Shown here: positions 1-11,421 of the stretch, one piece after another
Layout: each line of letters opens with the position of its first letter
Position numbering within the stretch: the stretch's first letter is position 1
NCBI GenBank assembly: GCA_933228675.1
Contig: OW121741.1
Coordinates: 76,374,629 to 76,438,628 of the forward strand
Origin: Stomorhina lunata
Taxonomy: Eukaryota; Arthropoda; Insecta; Diptera; Rhiniidae
Reading direction: 5' to 3'
Length of the DNA stretch: 64,000 bases
Program-made: the position numbers and the translations under genes
Notes under the pieces: model-generated
Database searches by the model: none
What the model saw: only the letters and a program-made list of their open reading frames with translations
Told to the model about the DNA's origin: nothing

Positions 1-13
1 AAGTTTTGCTGGG
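1..13. mobile_element. Terminal inverted repeat end of a TIR element cut by the window edge
   Basis: The window opens with AAGTTTTGCTGGG followed by TA. The same end closes the complete element at 41647-42811, where it is also followed by TA, and it also occurs at 33038-33051. This is therefore probably the last bases of a third copy whose body lies outside the window. Confidence 0.6.
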
Positions 14-40
14 TATATATTGTATATATATATATATATA
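14..40. repeat. (TA)n microsatellite
   Basis: An alternating TA tract, with one TG interruption, begins directly at the TA target dinucleotide of the preceding element end. Confidence 0.85.
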
Positions 41-71
41 CAATATATTCTTACGATTTTGTATTTTACTT

Positions 72-138
72 TTGGAACACCATTGGTGAAGGGTATCCAA
101 GATTCGGCAAAGCCGAATATACCACTCTTACTTGTTTA
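72..138 (+). mobile_element. 3' end of an INE-1-like interspersed element
   Basis: A GGTGAAGGGTAT motif is followed by the perfect hairpin ATTCGGC-AAA-GCCGAAT and then CTCTTACTTGTTT. The fuller copies in this window end the same way: GGGTAT, a GC-rich hairpin, then TTCTTACTTGTTTT (15930-15968). This layout is that of INE-1/DINE-1 (Helentron-associated) elements. Only the terminus is recognisable here. Confidence 0.5.
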
Positions 139-1254
139 TATTTTTTAAGATCAGTTTAAGAATAATTTTCACTAAGTATTTATGTGACGCGAAAAATAAA
201 AAGGGACCTAAGGGTAAAAACCGGTTTTGTTCAGGAGAGCCATTTTAGGTCGCTTTCTCTATGCGCTGTCACATACCTAAAATTCAAGTTTAAAACAAGA
301 ATGTAGTTTAAAAAATCAAAGGAATAAAATTTTCAATGAGCCGCAGTTAACGCAACAAAGAGCTGCTGCGGCTCTAAGAACCGCGTTTGCCGATCGTTGA
401 TATATACGAAGTTTCGTAACAATCCGTTTACATTTGCCTCTGCCTACCATAATAACCCACTAGGAAAAATTCCTTTTGTTTATTTAGGAAAGTTACCTTA
501 ATAAAACACATTTGCCTGTTCACTGCATAATTTATTGACTTATTGACCCACCCTCATAAAATAGTGTTTTTTATTTCTCATAAACTTATATAAGAAGGAA
601 AGACGCAGCAATTCTAACATTAAGTTCTAAATAAACAAAACATTTTTATTTGCCCTCTATTTGGAAAATGGTACGTAAGTTTGATTACAAAACAAATAAA
701 AAAATATACAAGAAAGGGATGGCACACCTTATTTTCTTTAACAAAAAAAAGTAGATACTAAAGAATATAAATATCTTTACATTTAAGTACTTTTAAAAAG
801 GAACAACTAAGAGTTTAGGGCCAAGGCCTTATTGGGGCCTAAGGCTCTTATTTGAAAAACATTAAAAAACCAAAAATGTACCTTACATTATAAAATTATG
901 TCCGTTTTTACCCTTTTTATCCCATGATTTGAAAAAGTACCAAATAAGTTGGATGCTCTTTTTATCTTAATCGATTTAGGTATAAAACTATATTCATTGG
1001 CTGAAAACAAAACATATGGGCTTAAACAAAAAGTACCAAAACAATTGTGTTAAAGTTTTTACCTTCTATGCGACCAATTTTCCAAATAGTACCAAACAAA
1101 AGTTGATACTTAGGTTGGTACTTGCCAAACAGAAGTTTGTCCTTTTTAAACAAGAGCCTTGGGACTTGATAGGTGATCTATTAAAAGCATTTTTAAATTT
1201 TATTTTTTCCCTTTTAGTTAAGAAGAAATAACGTCAAGGAAAATTAAAAAAATT
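139..1254. other. Gene-free stretch
   Basis: No supported gene. Two short dyads are visible: GAGCCGCAG (338-346) with CTGCGGCTC (365-373), and a TAAGAG/GGGCC hairpin near 808-852. The reading frame at 1016-1231 is short, AT-rich and matches nothing I know. Confidence 0.4.
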
Positions 1255-2335
1255 TCGAAATCCGTCGACCCCTTGGGGTTCCTGCCTTGGAGCCCCATTT
1301 GTTAAACTATTTTCTTTTTTTTAATGTACTAGTCGCAAATAGAATTTGACAAAATTCGACACACGTCTAATATTAATAAATTAAAAAAAGAGCTCTACTT
1401 ATTTTGGTTGAAATACGACGACTTCCTAGGGTACCTGCCACCTATTGTTCTTCTTTATGTACAATCCGCAATTCTCAACAGAATTTGATGTAATTTTGCA
1501 CATGTCTATTAGTTGATCTTCTAATTTTGGTTGAAATATGTCAACTCCTCGTGGTACTTACCTTGGACCCCCATTTTTCACCTATTTTTTTCCTTAATGT
1601 ACAATCCGCAATTCTTAACAGAACTTGATGAAACTCGGCACATATCAATAAGTTGATCTAATAAGGAGGTTTACTAATTTCGGTTCAAATCGATGAGCTC
1701 CTGGGTACCTGCCTTGGACCCCCATTTTTACCATTTTTTTTTTCAATGTATAAGCCTCAATTCTCAACAGAATTTGAAAAAAATCGGCAGACGTCTATTA
1801 ACTGATCTAAGAAGGAGTTATATTAATTTTGGTTTAGATCCCCTGTCACTTTGGCGTACCTACCTTGGACCCCCATTTTTTCACTTATTTCAGTTCTCAA
1901 TGTATAAGCCGGAATTCTCAACAAAATTTGATGAAATTTGCCACACGTCTATTAGTTTATACAACAAAGTGTTCTATTAATTTTGGTTGAAATTAGTGGA
2001 CCCTTTGTGGTATTTATGTTGGACCCCCATTTTTCACCTATTTTTCTTCTTCATTTAAAATCCGCGATGCTCAACAAACTTTGATAAAATTTGACACACG
2101 TCTATTAGTTTATACAACAAAGAGCTCTACTAATTTTGGTTGAAGTCCGTCTACTCCTTGGGGTACCTGCTTTGGACCCCCATTTTTTGTAGATATTTTT
2201 GTTCTTAATGTATAAGCCGGAACTCTCAACAGAATTTGATGATATTTGGCACAAGTCTATTAGTTGACACAAAAAAGAGCTCTACTAATTTTGATTGAAA
2301 TCCGTCAACTCCTAGAGGTACCTGCCTTGGACTTG
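1255..2335. repeat. Degenerate tandem array, unit about 152 bp, about 7 copies
   Basis: The phrase CCTTGGACCCCCATTTTT recurs at about 1561, 1712, 1863, 2017, 2170 and 2325, spacings 151-155. Each unit also carries AATCCGCAATTCTCAACAG, then a run like AATTTGATGAAATTTGGCAC, then TCTATTAGTTGAT and CTACTAATTTTGGTTGAAAT. The units have diverged and the first two are damaged. Short frames across the array are broken by stops, so I see no coding role. Confidence 0.85.
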
Positions 2336-2339
2336 CACT

Positions 2340-3947
2340 TAAATGCAATTTCAGTAAAAATTTGAGCCTAAACGACTGCAACACTTTTTGCTTAAATTAT
2401 GCTTAACAATTTATGTGACTTTTTTCACAAAATTTTTAACTTTGTTCTACGATCGATAAATTTCAGTGAATTTTTTCTGCTCAATCTAAAGAAGAGACTT
2501 CCGTGCTTATGGTGGGAGCATCCAGAAAAACCGACCCAACTTAGCTTTTGTCCTAAGAACAACGAAAACACTGAATTTTGTAGAGCTTTTTTTCCTGAAA
2601 TCTCCTAAACTATAGACGGGATTAAGTTATTTTCTTCTGCAGACTAAAACCCAGGTTCGGTATCTTAATTAAATCGGCATCAAGATTAAAGCTGTAAAAC
2701 TATATTCGAGGCATGAGCTACTGAGTTCGATGAAAAATTTCATCATTTTTTTTTTAGAACATTAAGCACATTTCAATACCTTTTTTATAACACATAATAT
2801 AACTTTTTCTTGAAAACAGTTATTGATCCTTAATATCTAGAGCCTTTTCTATAGAACTGCATCATTCGATTTTTCAAAAGCGATGTTAAAAAATGTCTTT
2901 TTTGCAGCAGAAATACGATAGTGCGGCGTCATAAGTAACTTAAACGTTTTAACAATTCATTTATTTCATGAGAAATTTCCTTGTGAAGTAATTTCCCGAT
3001 TTGGCGATGACAATTGGCAGCATCGTTCTTGTAATTTAACGCCACTGAAAAAATTTTTCTAGGGCCATTTGAAAGACCGAGTTATCTTGAACAAATCACA
3101 AAAAACTGTCTCTCTAAAATATGGTTCAACATTTTGCAAAAAGAGCAGAAGTGCAATTTGTGGACATATGTCCTAAGTCATATTCCATTATTAATCCCTA
3201 TATTTCTACTTTACAATGCCACCAACAAATCTAAATTTCTCATAAAAATGCCAATTTAAATACTTCCTAACCTAAAAAGTACCCGGTTATAAAAAATGGC
3301 CTCCATTGTAAAAGCCTTATTGCTTTACCCCCTTAGAAATCACTTAAAATCTTTGTAACTGACAGCTTTCTGGAAAAGTTACGATAAAATCTACTGAGCT
3401 CCCATTCAATACCTTCAACAAATAGTTATAGAAAAAAAAACCCCTAACAAAAGTTTTCTTGATACCTAACTCCTCCTAAAGCTTTTTCACTATTTTTGCA
3501 AATGTTTCAACAGGTGAAATTTATATCTAATACAATTGGTATCACGTTAAAAAACATTTGTTTTACCAAGAGGAAACCAAAGACCAAGACATGTGACATT
3601 AGACTTAGAATTTTATATTGTATATACGACGAGTACATGTTCATAAGGACTCAATGGAGCGTACATAAGTATCAATTGATGTTGCATAAAAAATTCATAG
3701 AAATTTTATTTGTTACAAAAAAAGCTTTTGTTGTAAAAATATACCATAAGTAGATCTTAAAAAGAAAAGAAAGAGGGCGTTTGTGTAATACAAACACTTT
3801 GCATCGAGATTTGAAATAAAATACTGTGATTTATTTTTAGAACAAAGCTAAAATTAATTAAAGTTATTCCGTCCTACTTTTGATTTTACTTTCATTTCAA
3901 TTACAAAATCACATTGCACAGTGGGCGGGCAGAAAATTAATTTTTTT
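2340..3947. other. Gene-free stretch with one diverged repeat
   Basis: No gene is supported. The segment around 3060-3220 (GCCATTTGAAAGACCGAG, then GAACAAATCACAAA, then CATATTCCATT) resembles 8200-8340, so both look like copies of one old repeat. The reading frames at 2399-2608 and 3496-3753 lack recognisable domains. Confidence 0.4.
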
Positions 3948-6275
3948 TCAATATAAAAATTGTTCTATAGAAAAATTTTCATAATAAAAATTTTTCTATA
4001 GAAAAATTTTCATAATAAAAATTTTTCTATAGAAAAATTTTCATAATAAAAATTTTTCTATAGAAAAATTTTCATAATAAAAATTTTTCTATAGAAAAAT
4101 TTTCATAATAAAAATTTTTCTATAGAAAAATTTTCATAATAAAAATTTTTCTATAGAAAAATTTTCATAACAAAAATTTTTCTATAGAAAAATTTTCATA
4201 ATAAAAATTCTTCTATAGAAAAATTTTCATAATAAAAATTTTTCTATAGAAAAATTTACATAATAAAAATTTTTCTATAGAAAAATGTTCATAATAAAAA
4301 TGTTTCTTAGAAAAATGTTTCTATAGAAAAATTTTAATAATAAAAATGTTTCTATAGAAAAATTTTCATAATAAAAATGTTTCTATAGAAAAAATTTCAT
4401 AATAAAAATGTTTCTATAGAAAAATTTTCATAATAAAAATCTTTCTATAGAAAAATTTTCATTATAAAAATTTTTCTATAGAAAAATTTTCATTATAAAA
4501 ATTTTTCTATAGAAAAATTTTCATTATAAAAATTTTTCTATAGAAAAATTTTCATTATAAAAATTTTTCTATAGAAAAATTTTCATTATAAAAATTTTTC
4601 TATAGAAAAATTTTCATTATAAAAATTTTTCTATAGAAAAATTTTCATTATAAAAAATTTTTCTATAGAAAAATTTTCATTATAAAAATTTTTCTATAGA
4701 AAAATTTTCATTATAAAAATTTTTCTATAGAAAAATTTTCATTATAAAAATTTTTCTATAGAAAAATTTTCATTATAAAAATTTTTCTATAGAAAAATTT
4801 TCATTATAAAAATTTTTCTATAGAAAAATTTTCATTATAAAAATTTTTCTATAGAAAAATTTTCATTATAAAAATTTTTCTATAGAAAAATTTTCATTAT
4901 AAAAATTTTTCTATAGAAAAATTTTCATTATAAAAATTTTTCTATAGAAAAATTTTCATTATAAAAATTTTTCTATAGAAAAATTTTCATTATAAAAATT
5001 TTTCTATAGAAAAATTTTCATTATAAAAATTTTTCTATAGAAAAATTTTCATTATAAAAATTTTTCTATTGAAAAATTTTCATTATAAAAATTTTTCTAT
5101 AGAAAAATTTTCATTATAAAAATTTTTCTATAGAAAAATTTTCATTATAAAAATTTTTCTATAGAAAAATTTTCATTATAAAAATTTTTCTATAGAAAAA
5201 TTTTCATTATAAAAATTTTTCTATAGAAAAATTTTCATTATAAAAATTTTTCTATAGAAAAATTTTCATTATAAAAATTTTTCTATAGAAAAATTTTCAT
5301 TATAAAAATTTTTCTATAGAAAAATTTTCATTATAAAAATTTTTCTATAGAAAATTTTCATTATAAAAATTTTTCTATAGAAAAATTTTCATTATAAAAA
5401 TTTTTCTATAGAAAAATTTTCATTATAAAATTTTTTCTATAGATAAATTTTCATTATAAAAAAATTTTTCTATAGAAAAATTTTCATTATAAAAAATTTT
5501 TCTATAGAAAAATTTTCATTATAAAAAAATTTTTCTATAGAAAAATTTTCATTATAAAAAAATTTTTCTATAGAAAAATTTTCATTATAAAAAAATTTTG
5601 CTATAGAAAAATTTTCATTATAAAAAAATTTTTCTATAGAAAAATTTTCATTATAAAAAAATTTTTCTATAGAAAAATTTTCATTATAAAAAATTTTTCT
5701 ATAGAAAAATTTTCATTATAAAAAAATTTTTCTATAGAAAAATTTTCATTATAAAAAAATTTTTCTATAGAAAAATTTTCATTATAAAAAAATTTTTCTA
5801 TAGAAAAATTTTCATTATAAAAAAATTTTTCTATAGAAAAATTTTCATTATAAAAAAATTTTTCTATAGAAAAATTTTCATTATAAAAAAATTTTCTTTA
5901 GAAAAATTTTCATTATAAAAAAATTTTTCTATAGAAAAATGTTCATTATAAAAAAATTTTTCTATAGAAAAATTTTCATTATAAACATTTTTCTATAGAA
6001 AAATTTTCATTATAAACATTTTTCTATAGAAAAATTTTCATTATAAAAATTTTTCTATAGAAAAATTTTCATTATAAACATTTTTGTATAGAAAAATTTT
6101 CATTATAAAAATTTTTCTATAGAAAAATTTTCATTATAAAAATTTTTCTTTAGAAAAATTTTCATTATAAAAATTTTCATTATAAAAATTTTTCTATAGA
6201 AAATTTTTCATTATAAAAATTTTTCTATAGAAAATTTTTCATTATAAAAATTTTTCTATAGAAAATTTTTCAATA
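3948..6275. repeat. 2.3-kb AT-rich minisatellite, 31-bp palindromic unit, about 75 copies
   Basis: The unit is CTATAGAAAAATTTT, then CATNATA, then AAAATTTTT. With the next unit it forms a dyad, CTATAGAAAAATTTT facing AAAATTTTTCTATAG. Subtypes are zoned along the array: CATAATA units at about 3960-4440, CATTATA units from about 4440, and units lengthened to 32-33 bp by extra A residues at about 5450-5970. Identity between neighbours is very high in the centre and falls towards both edges, as expected when unequal exchange homogenises an array. The few units with CTTTAG, TTGAAA or a 2-bp loss mark single mutations. Confidence 0.97.
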
Positions 6276-7367
6276 GAAAAAAATGCTTGGATGCTAAAGG
6301 ATACTGTGGTAATTAATCATTTTAATAGAAATTTATAACTACAGAAATTGATGTTGCCGAAACCGAGGATAAAACACAGGTTAAATATGATATGTAATGC
6401 TTAGTTGTCGTCAAATTGCTAACCAACTAAGCCACAGCACCCAAAAGAATTTGCAGCTTCATTTTGTTTTGCTTACTAAATAAAAACAATTCTCGCACAA
6501 CCCTCGCATTTATGTTAATAAGTATTTCATTGAAAAATTTCTTAAGAATATATTAAGACTGCAAAAAGAAAATTGAGAGAACTCCATAATACAAAAGTGT
6601 GAAGTCGTCATTAGAAAAATAAATATTTAATAAGAAAGACTTAGATTTGTGAACTAAAGGTGGGCTAAATATCATAGGAAATATTTTATTTGTATCTACT
6701 TTATAGAAGAAATAGAGAAAAGGCGATTAATTACAAATTGAAAGGAAGTGATATTGAGGTTATATATCAAACGAAATGGAAAAAGGGGTATGAAACTGTA
6801 TTCGCCGTTACTTTAAACTGCAAATGCATATAAAAGATTTCAGTTAATTCACATTCGTTTGCATAACATTTTAAAACAAATTAGAAGAAAATTAATCCAA
6901 AAAAATTGAATCCAAAAATCTCTAAAGAGAGGTTGAAAAGAAATTCGTATTTACCTCAGAAAGATATAAAAGTTTATTTTTTTAATTTTTAAATTTCAGG
7001 TTATTTTGGCGAATTGGCTGTCAAATAATGAAATGTCAAAAATTGAGCTTTGACATTTATATTGTAAAAAGTTGTCAAATTTTAACCATTCAACGATACA
7101 ATCTTTAACAAAGTATTTAAGTTCCCAAAATTTACATTATTGGTGAAAATTTTATTGTAAAATATCGTGAAATTTGGGTAGCTTTTAATCGTCATCCGGA
7201 ACTGCTGAGTGCAATTTAATTTTCAAGGTTTTTGGTACTGTTGCTGACAAGAGACCAAAATAATGCGCTCGTATTAGCCTTAGTGACGCAAACAAAGCCG
7301 CTGTGCAACAAAGTGTTGAGAATGAGCCTGGAATATCAAACTGGGCATCACCAGGGTCACTTTGCGT
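6276..7367. other. Gene-free stretch
   Basis: No gene is supported apart from the weak tRNA-like segment listed separately. TGTCAAA/TTTGACA words cluster near 7020-7080 without a clear larger structure. Confidence 0.35.
6352..6443 (-). other. tRNA-like fragment (possible SINE head)
   Basis: Read on the minus strand, GCTGTGGCTTAGTTGGTTAG has the form of a tRNA D-arm and pol III A box. About 55 bases downstream lies GGTTTCGGCAAC, a poor B-box match. No complete cloverleaf forms, so this is not called as a tRNA gene. Confidence 0.3.
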
Positions 7368-7690
7368 AACATTTTTCATTAAATTCGTCATATTGAAGCT
7401 TAAGGTACAAGGCCAATACACGCGACATGCGGCTGCGGGCGGTCGTAGTATTGAAAGTATATAAAATGTGCGTTTGATTACAAAAATATTCATATAAAAA
7501 TATATTTGAGTACGATATAATTAAATCTGGCGGCACTGAAAAAATCTGCCGCGCGGAAAAGTAGAACAAATTTCTACTTTTTTCCATTGCCGCTTCAAAT
7601 TTGACAAATTAAAAAACAGCTGATTGCCGCCCGCAGCCGCTTGCCGCGTGCATTGGCCTTCTAGCTTTATAAAGTTCAACTCATTAAAAT
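7368..7690. repeat. GC-rich imperfect inverted repeat
   Basis: The arm at about 7368-7443 contains GGCCAATACACGCG and GCGGCTGCGGGCGG. The arm at about 7626-7690 is its reverse complement with a few mismatches. The 180-bp centre is AT-rich and holds CTGCCGCGCGG. The arms are a GC island in AT-rich DNA. More GCC/CGG-rich sequence follows at 7822-7876 (GGCGGCGCGCC). It may be a TIR element, but I could not place its ends or a target duplication. Confidence 0.55.
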
Positions 7691-8599
7691 GCGAAAATCG
7701 GCCGACCGTCGTTTGCGTCGAATGTTTGTTACGTTTGCCCTGGTAACAGCAACAACAACTATTGTAATTATTAATTTCTATGAAGATTAAACCTGCAACA
7801 TTAGCACGCAGCAACATTAACATGCCGCGGCGTGTTTTTAACTCCGGCGGCGCGCCGTCGAAAAAAAATTGCCGCTGAACATCTTAATTAATGCTTCTAA
7901 ATGACAACAAATGGCGCAACTCCACTGTTCTAAAAATAGTTATGACGTGCCATTACAGTGTTGCTTAAAAAATGGGTCGTTTATAAAACTGAACGAAAAC
8001 AAGGCATTTTGTAATAAAATAATCTTTAGTTATGAGACCTATTTTGATTAGGGGCAAAAGCAACCAACAGTCCTTAAATTGAGTTGGGGTCAGGCGTCAG
8101 AATTTTTTATTTTTTTTTTCTGAAAAATCATCAATGCAAACCATAATAACAGAATTTTAATGGTCTCAATTTTTACACAACCGAACAATGCTGGCTTTTC
8201 TCTGAGGCCGTTTGCAAGACCGGTTTCATATGAACAAATCACAAACAACTAACTCTCTGATAGGTCAAAATTTTGTCAAAAGTGACAGACATTTGAACGA
8301 AATCATATTCCATTTTTAGTTCCCATATTAATACTTTACGTTGGTATCAATAAAACAATACTTCTTAATCTCAAATTTGCCCACCTTTTATTACTCTAGA
8401 CTTATATCTTAAACTTAAGAATCACATATTTTTTAGGTCCTTATATCAGAGAAGTAAAAAATGAAGAGTCAAGTCAAAATATCATCCGAAAGGCTGAAAT
8501 AAATAGTTATCCATTTCGTAGTTTCAAAAGTATAGGATTGGAATTTGACTTATGTCAAACTAAGTTGTTAAACCAATTCTTTTCAGTTGAAAGTCTGAC
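7691..8599. other. Gene-free stretch
   Basis: No gene. 8195-8345 is a diverged copy of the repeat at about 3060-3220. It may be the 5' flank of the mariner relic that follows. Confidence 0.35.
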
Positions 8600-9066
8600 A
8601 TTGACGAAAATGGATCGCTTATCGTGCTTTAAGAGGAGATTGTGGCTTACGTCATCGTCCAACTACGCAAGCAATTGGCAAAATTGTGAAAAAATTTGTA
8701 GAGACTGGAGCGGTTACAAATATTGAAAGGCCTCTGCATCATCGTTTCGCTCGTTCCGCTGAAAATATCGCTGCTGTAAGTGAAAGTATTGATTTATTGC
8801 AAGAGACATTTCCTGGCAGCGTAATTTCTCGTCCTGGCGATATCAACCGGCCTTTAAGATAATACAATTTGACACCATTAGAATTTTTTGTGGGGCTACG
8901 CGAAAGACCGTGTTTATGCAGATAAACCTTTAACTCTTGAGCACTTAGAAACTAACATTCGTCAAGTTATGGCTAAATATGTATCAAAAAGTGGTCGAAA
9001 TTACCTCAAAGAATCAATGCTTGCAAAATTTCGCGTGGTGGTCATTTAAATGATGTAGTGTTTCAC
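8600..9066 (+). pseudogene. Degenerate mariner/Tc1-type transposase with internal deletion
   Basis: Translation of the broken frames gives a helix-turn-helix-like piece (RPTTQAIGKIVKKFVETGAV, 8655-8715, then NIERPLHHRFARSAENIAAV). Further on come fragments of the catalytic domain and C-terminus: TFPGSVISRPGDIN, LTPLEFF, KDRVYADKPLTLEHL, and a terminal SRGGHLNDVVFHT (about 9030-9068). These phrases are typical of the C-terminal part of insect mariner-like transposases. Stops and frameshifts interrupt the frame, and the middle of the protein, including most of the DDE/D core, is missing. It is a dead copy; the exact family is not resolved. Confidence 0.75.
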
Positions 9067-9096
9067 ACATAACGTCAACGTTCAAACTTTATAATA

Positions 9097-9792
9097 AACA
9101 AGTAAGAAAGCGCAATAGTCGGTCTAGCCCGACCATACGATACCCTTCACCACTAAGGTCGAAGGTGTTATTTTTCCTGTATAAATCATACATACAATCA
9201 TACAAATCATACAAACATTTTCTTAAAACTTATATATTTAAGCTGTTGCCGTCATTTGGACTTATATAGGGACAAATGTGGACCGATTATCTCGAAATTT
9301 GGCAAATTGATTACAGTTGTTACAAAAATTATGTATGCAAAAAATAAACTCAAAATTTGTATTTTGTATGGGAGCTATGGTCAAATGTAAACCGATTTCA
9401 ACGAAATTTGGTACAGTGATTTTAGTTTACATAAGCAGTATTTGTTTTAAATTTCATGAAAAAATATTGATATTTGTGGCCAATATATCAATTCCGGGAA
9501 GTGGGACCTATGGGAGGTACCATAAATAATGGACCGATTTTGACCAATTTCAATAGCCATGGTCCCATTATCAAAAGAATGATCCGTGCCAAATTTGATC
9601 AAATTTTATACAAGATTTACATGGGGGTCCAGCCAGCCAGACGGACGGACGGACATCGCTAAATCGACTCAGAAAGTGATTCTAAGCCTATTGGTATACT
9701 AAAAGGTGGGTCTAAGACAAATATTTCTATGCGTTACATACATCAGCACAAACTTATAATACCCTTTTCACCTATGGTGGTGAAGGGTATAA
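9097..9792 (-). mobile_element. INE-1/DINE-1-like element, nearly full length
   Basis: On the minus strand it starts TTATACCCTTCACCACC with a subterminal inverted repeat (CACCACCATAG against GTGAAAAGGGT). It continues with GAGTCGATTTAGCGATGTCC and GTCCGTCCGTC, and ends with a GGTCGGGC...GACCGAC-type hairpin and TTTCTTACTTGTTT. This order matches Drosophila INE-1/DINE-1, which are Helentron-associated non-autonomous elements. No protein is encoded; apparent frames inside it are incidental. It lies 30 bp from the mariner relic. Confidence 0.75.
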
Positions 9793-10949
9793 AAAGAAAT
9801 ACCATGAAAAAATATTTTATATGTGTTTTATTTACGTTCACTTTTGAAACCTTAAAATGGATAACCCTGTACTTGTAGTGGGTTAATTCATCTTGGAACT
9901 TCCAACGTAACATCTTCGAAAAAAAAAACAATTTTGCTGCACACTGTAATCGGATGTATCCAATGACTAAAATCGTGAATTTTGAAATAAATGTTGTCTT
10001 TGTCATGTCTCTGAATACATTTACAAATATTAATAAATTATTTTTTATCAATGGAAAACAATTTTAAATTCTATTTTATTGAATAGAAAGGAAGTTAAGC
10101 CATGTATGACGGATTTATACGAGGGCTAACTTTTATATTTTGAGATTAAATAATACCAGTACTGCCACCTGGAAACAGTTATTTTTACAGCCAAGTTTAC
10201 AGCTGTTTACAGTAACATTCAAAAAATTAGAATTAGATCTTTAACATGATGATGCAATTCTATTTTGGGTTATGAAGCGCATCTCTATAATATGCTGGAT
10301 GATTGGAAATTCCGATCATTACAACGTTTCCGCCATTTTTCATGTTCCAGTCTTAAAAACGTTTCGTCAACATTGATCTTAGCTCAATAAGTTCATTCAC
10401 ATGAATCTTTGTTTTCTAAACGATTATTGTCAACAAAATTATAAGGGTATGAAAATCTTCCACCAAATTCAAAAATAAATTTTTGTTTAATCAGACTTAT
10501 ACAACAAAAAGGAGACAGCATTTACAATCTGAGGAGACTCTACGTTAGACTAGCTTTTCTATCACAAAAATTATGGCGCTCAATCCAATTTAACATTTTG
10601 GCGTAAGTTAGGTTATAGGTCATTTAATTCCAAGAGTTTTTATAGATGGGATATTGTCCAACGAGTTCAAGAATAATTCAGCAGCACCGCAAGATTCCGT
10701 TCTTTTTTATGTCAAATTTTCAATTCAATCTACTCTTTTGCAGATGATACCAAAATATAGCAAAATTTGTACTAAAAAGCTCTTTTTAAATGACCTAGAT
10801 CAAAGAACCAATCCATTTTTAATACACATCTTTTTTAACATATTAAAAATATTTTTGTAAAATATTGTCTCTTTAACTCTTTTAGTTAATTCGTTATCGC
10901 GCTTTCATTTGACGGACAGAAAACCCATTTCTTTTTGGTATTTTGTCTT
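9793..10949. other. Gene-free stretch
   Basis: Nothing recognisable. Frames at 9743-10051 (minus) and 10654-10860 (plus) have no domain, and the first overlaps the INE-1-like element. Confidence 0.35.
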
Positions 10950-11330
10950 TCCGTAAGTTTTTAATATGGGAGCTAAGTTTTTAATATGGGAGCTATTGTC
11001 AAATAGTGACCGGTTGTGACAAAATTTTAAACACTGGTTACATTTTATCATTTATTTACATTTAAGTGTATTTAACGTGGAATTTAGGTTGTTTCCGTTA
11101 GTGTTTTGTATGGGAGCTATGGTTAATTGTGAACCGATTTTAAAGAAATTGTATATGCTGCCTAGTGCCAAATTTTATTATCATAGCTGTTATAATATGT
11201 CATTTATTAGCAAATGAGCGATTAGCCTAGACGAGGTTATGCGTACCGATTATGTGAACCGATTTTGCCCAATTTCAATACCAACATTTTTCCAGAAATG
11301 AAGAATATCTTCGCCGCTCTACTGACCAAT
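10950..11330 (+). repeat. Interspersed repeat of the 'TATGGGAGCTATGGT' family
   Basis: It contains the repeated phrase TTTGTATGGGAGCTATGGTT, GTGAACCGATTTTGCC and GAAGAATATCTTCG. The same order of phrases occurs at 43110-43640 and in fragments at 61880-62000 and 62510-62720. It is non-coding and diverged, and its ends are not defined. It shares wording with the body of the INE-1-like elements and may be a related family. Confidence 0.5.
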
Positions 11331-11421
11331 GAAAAACAAACCATATTTCCTTAACTTTTTTTCTGTATTGGACCAACACCCAGGGAATGACCCCTACATA
11401 TGTATATGCATTGTGATGGAA

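Noticed and set aside
3948..6275. Regular 31-bp repeats as a CRISPR array
   Set aside because: There are no unique spacers: the whole unit repeats. The surrounding DNA is eukaryotic, and no cas-like gene is near.
8600..9066. An active mariner element
   Set aside because: The frame is broken, the middle of the catalytic domain is missing, and no terminal repeats are visible.
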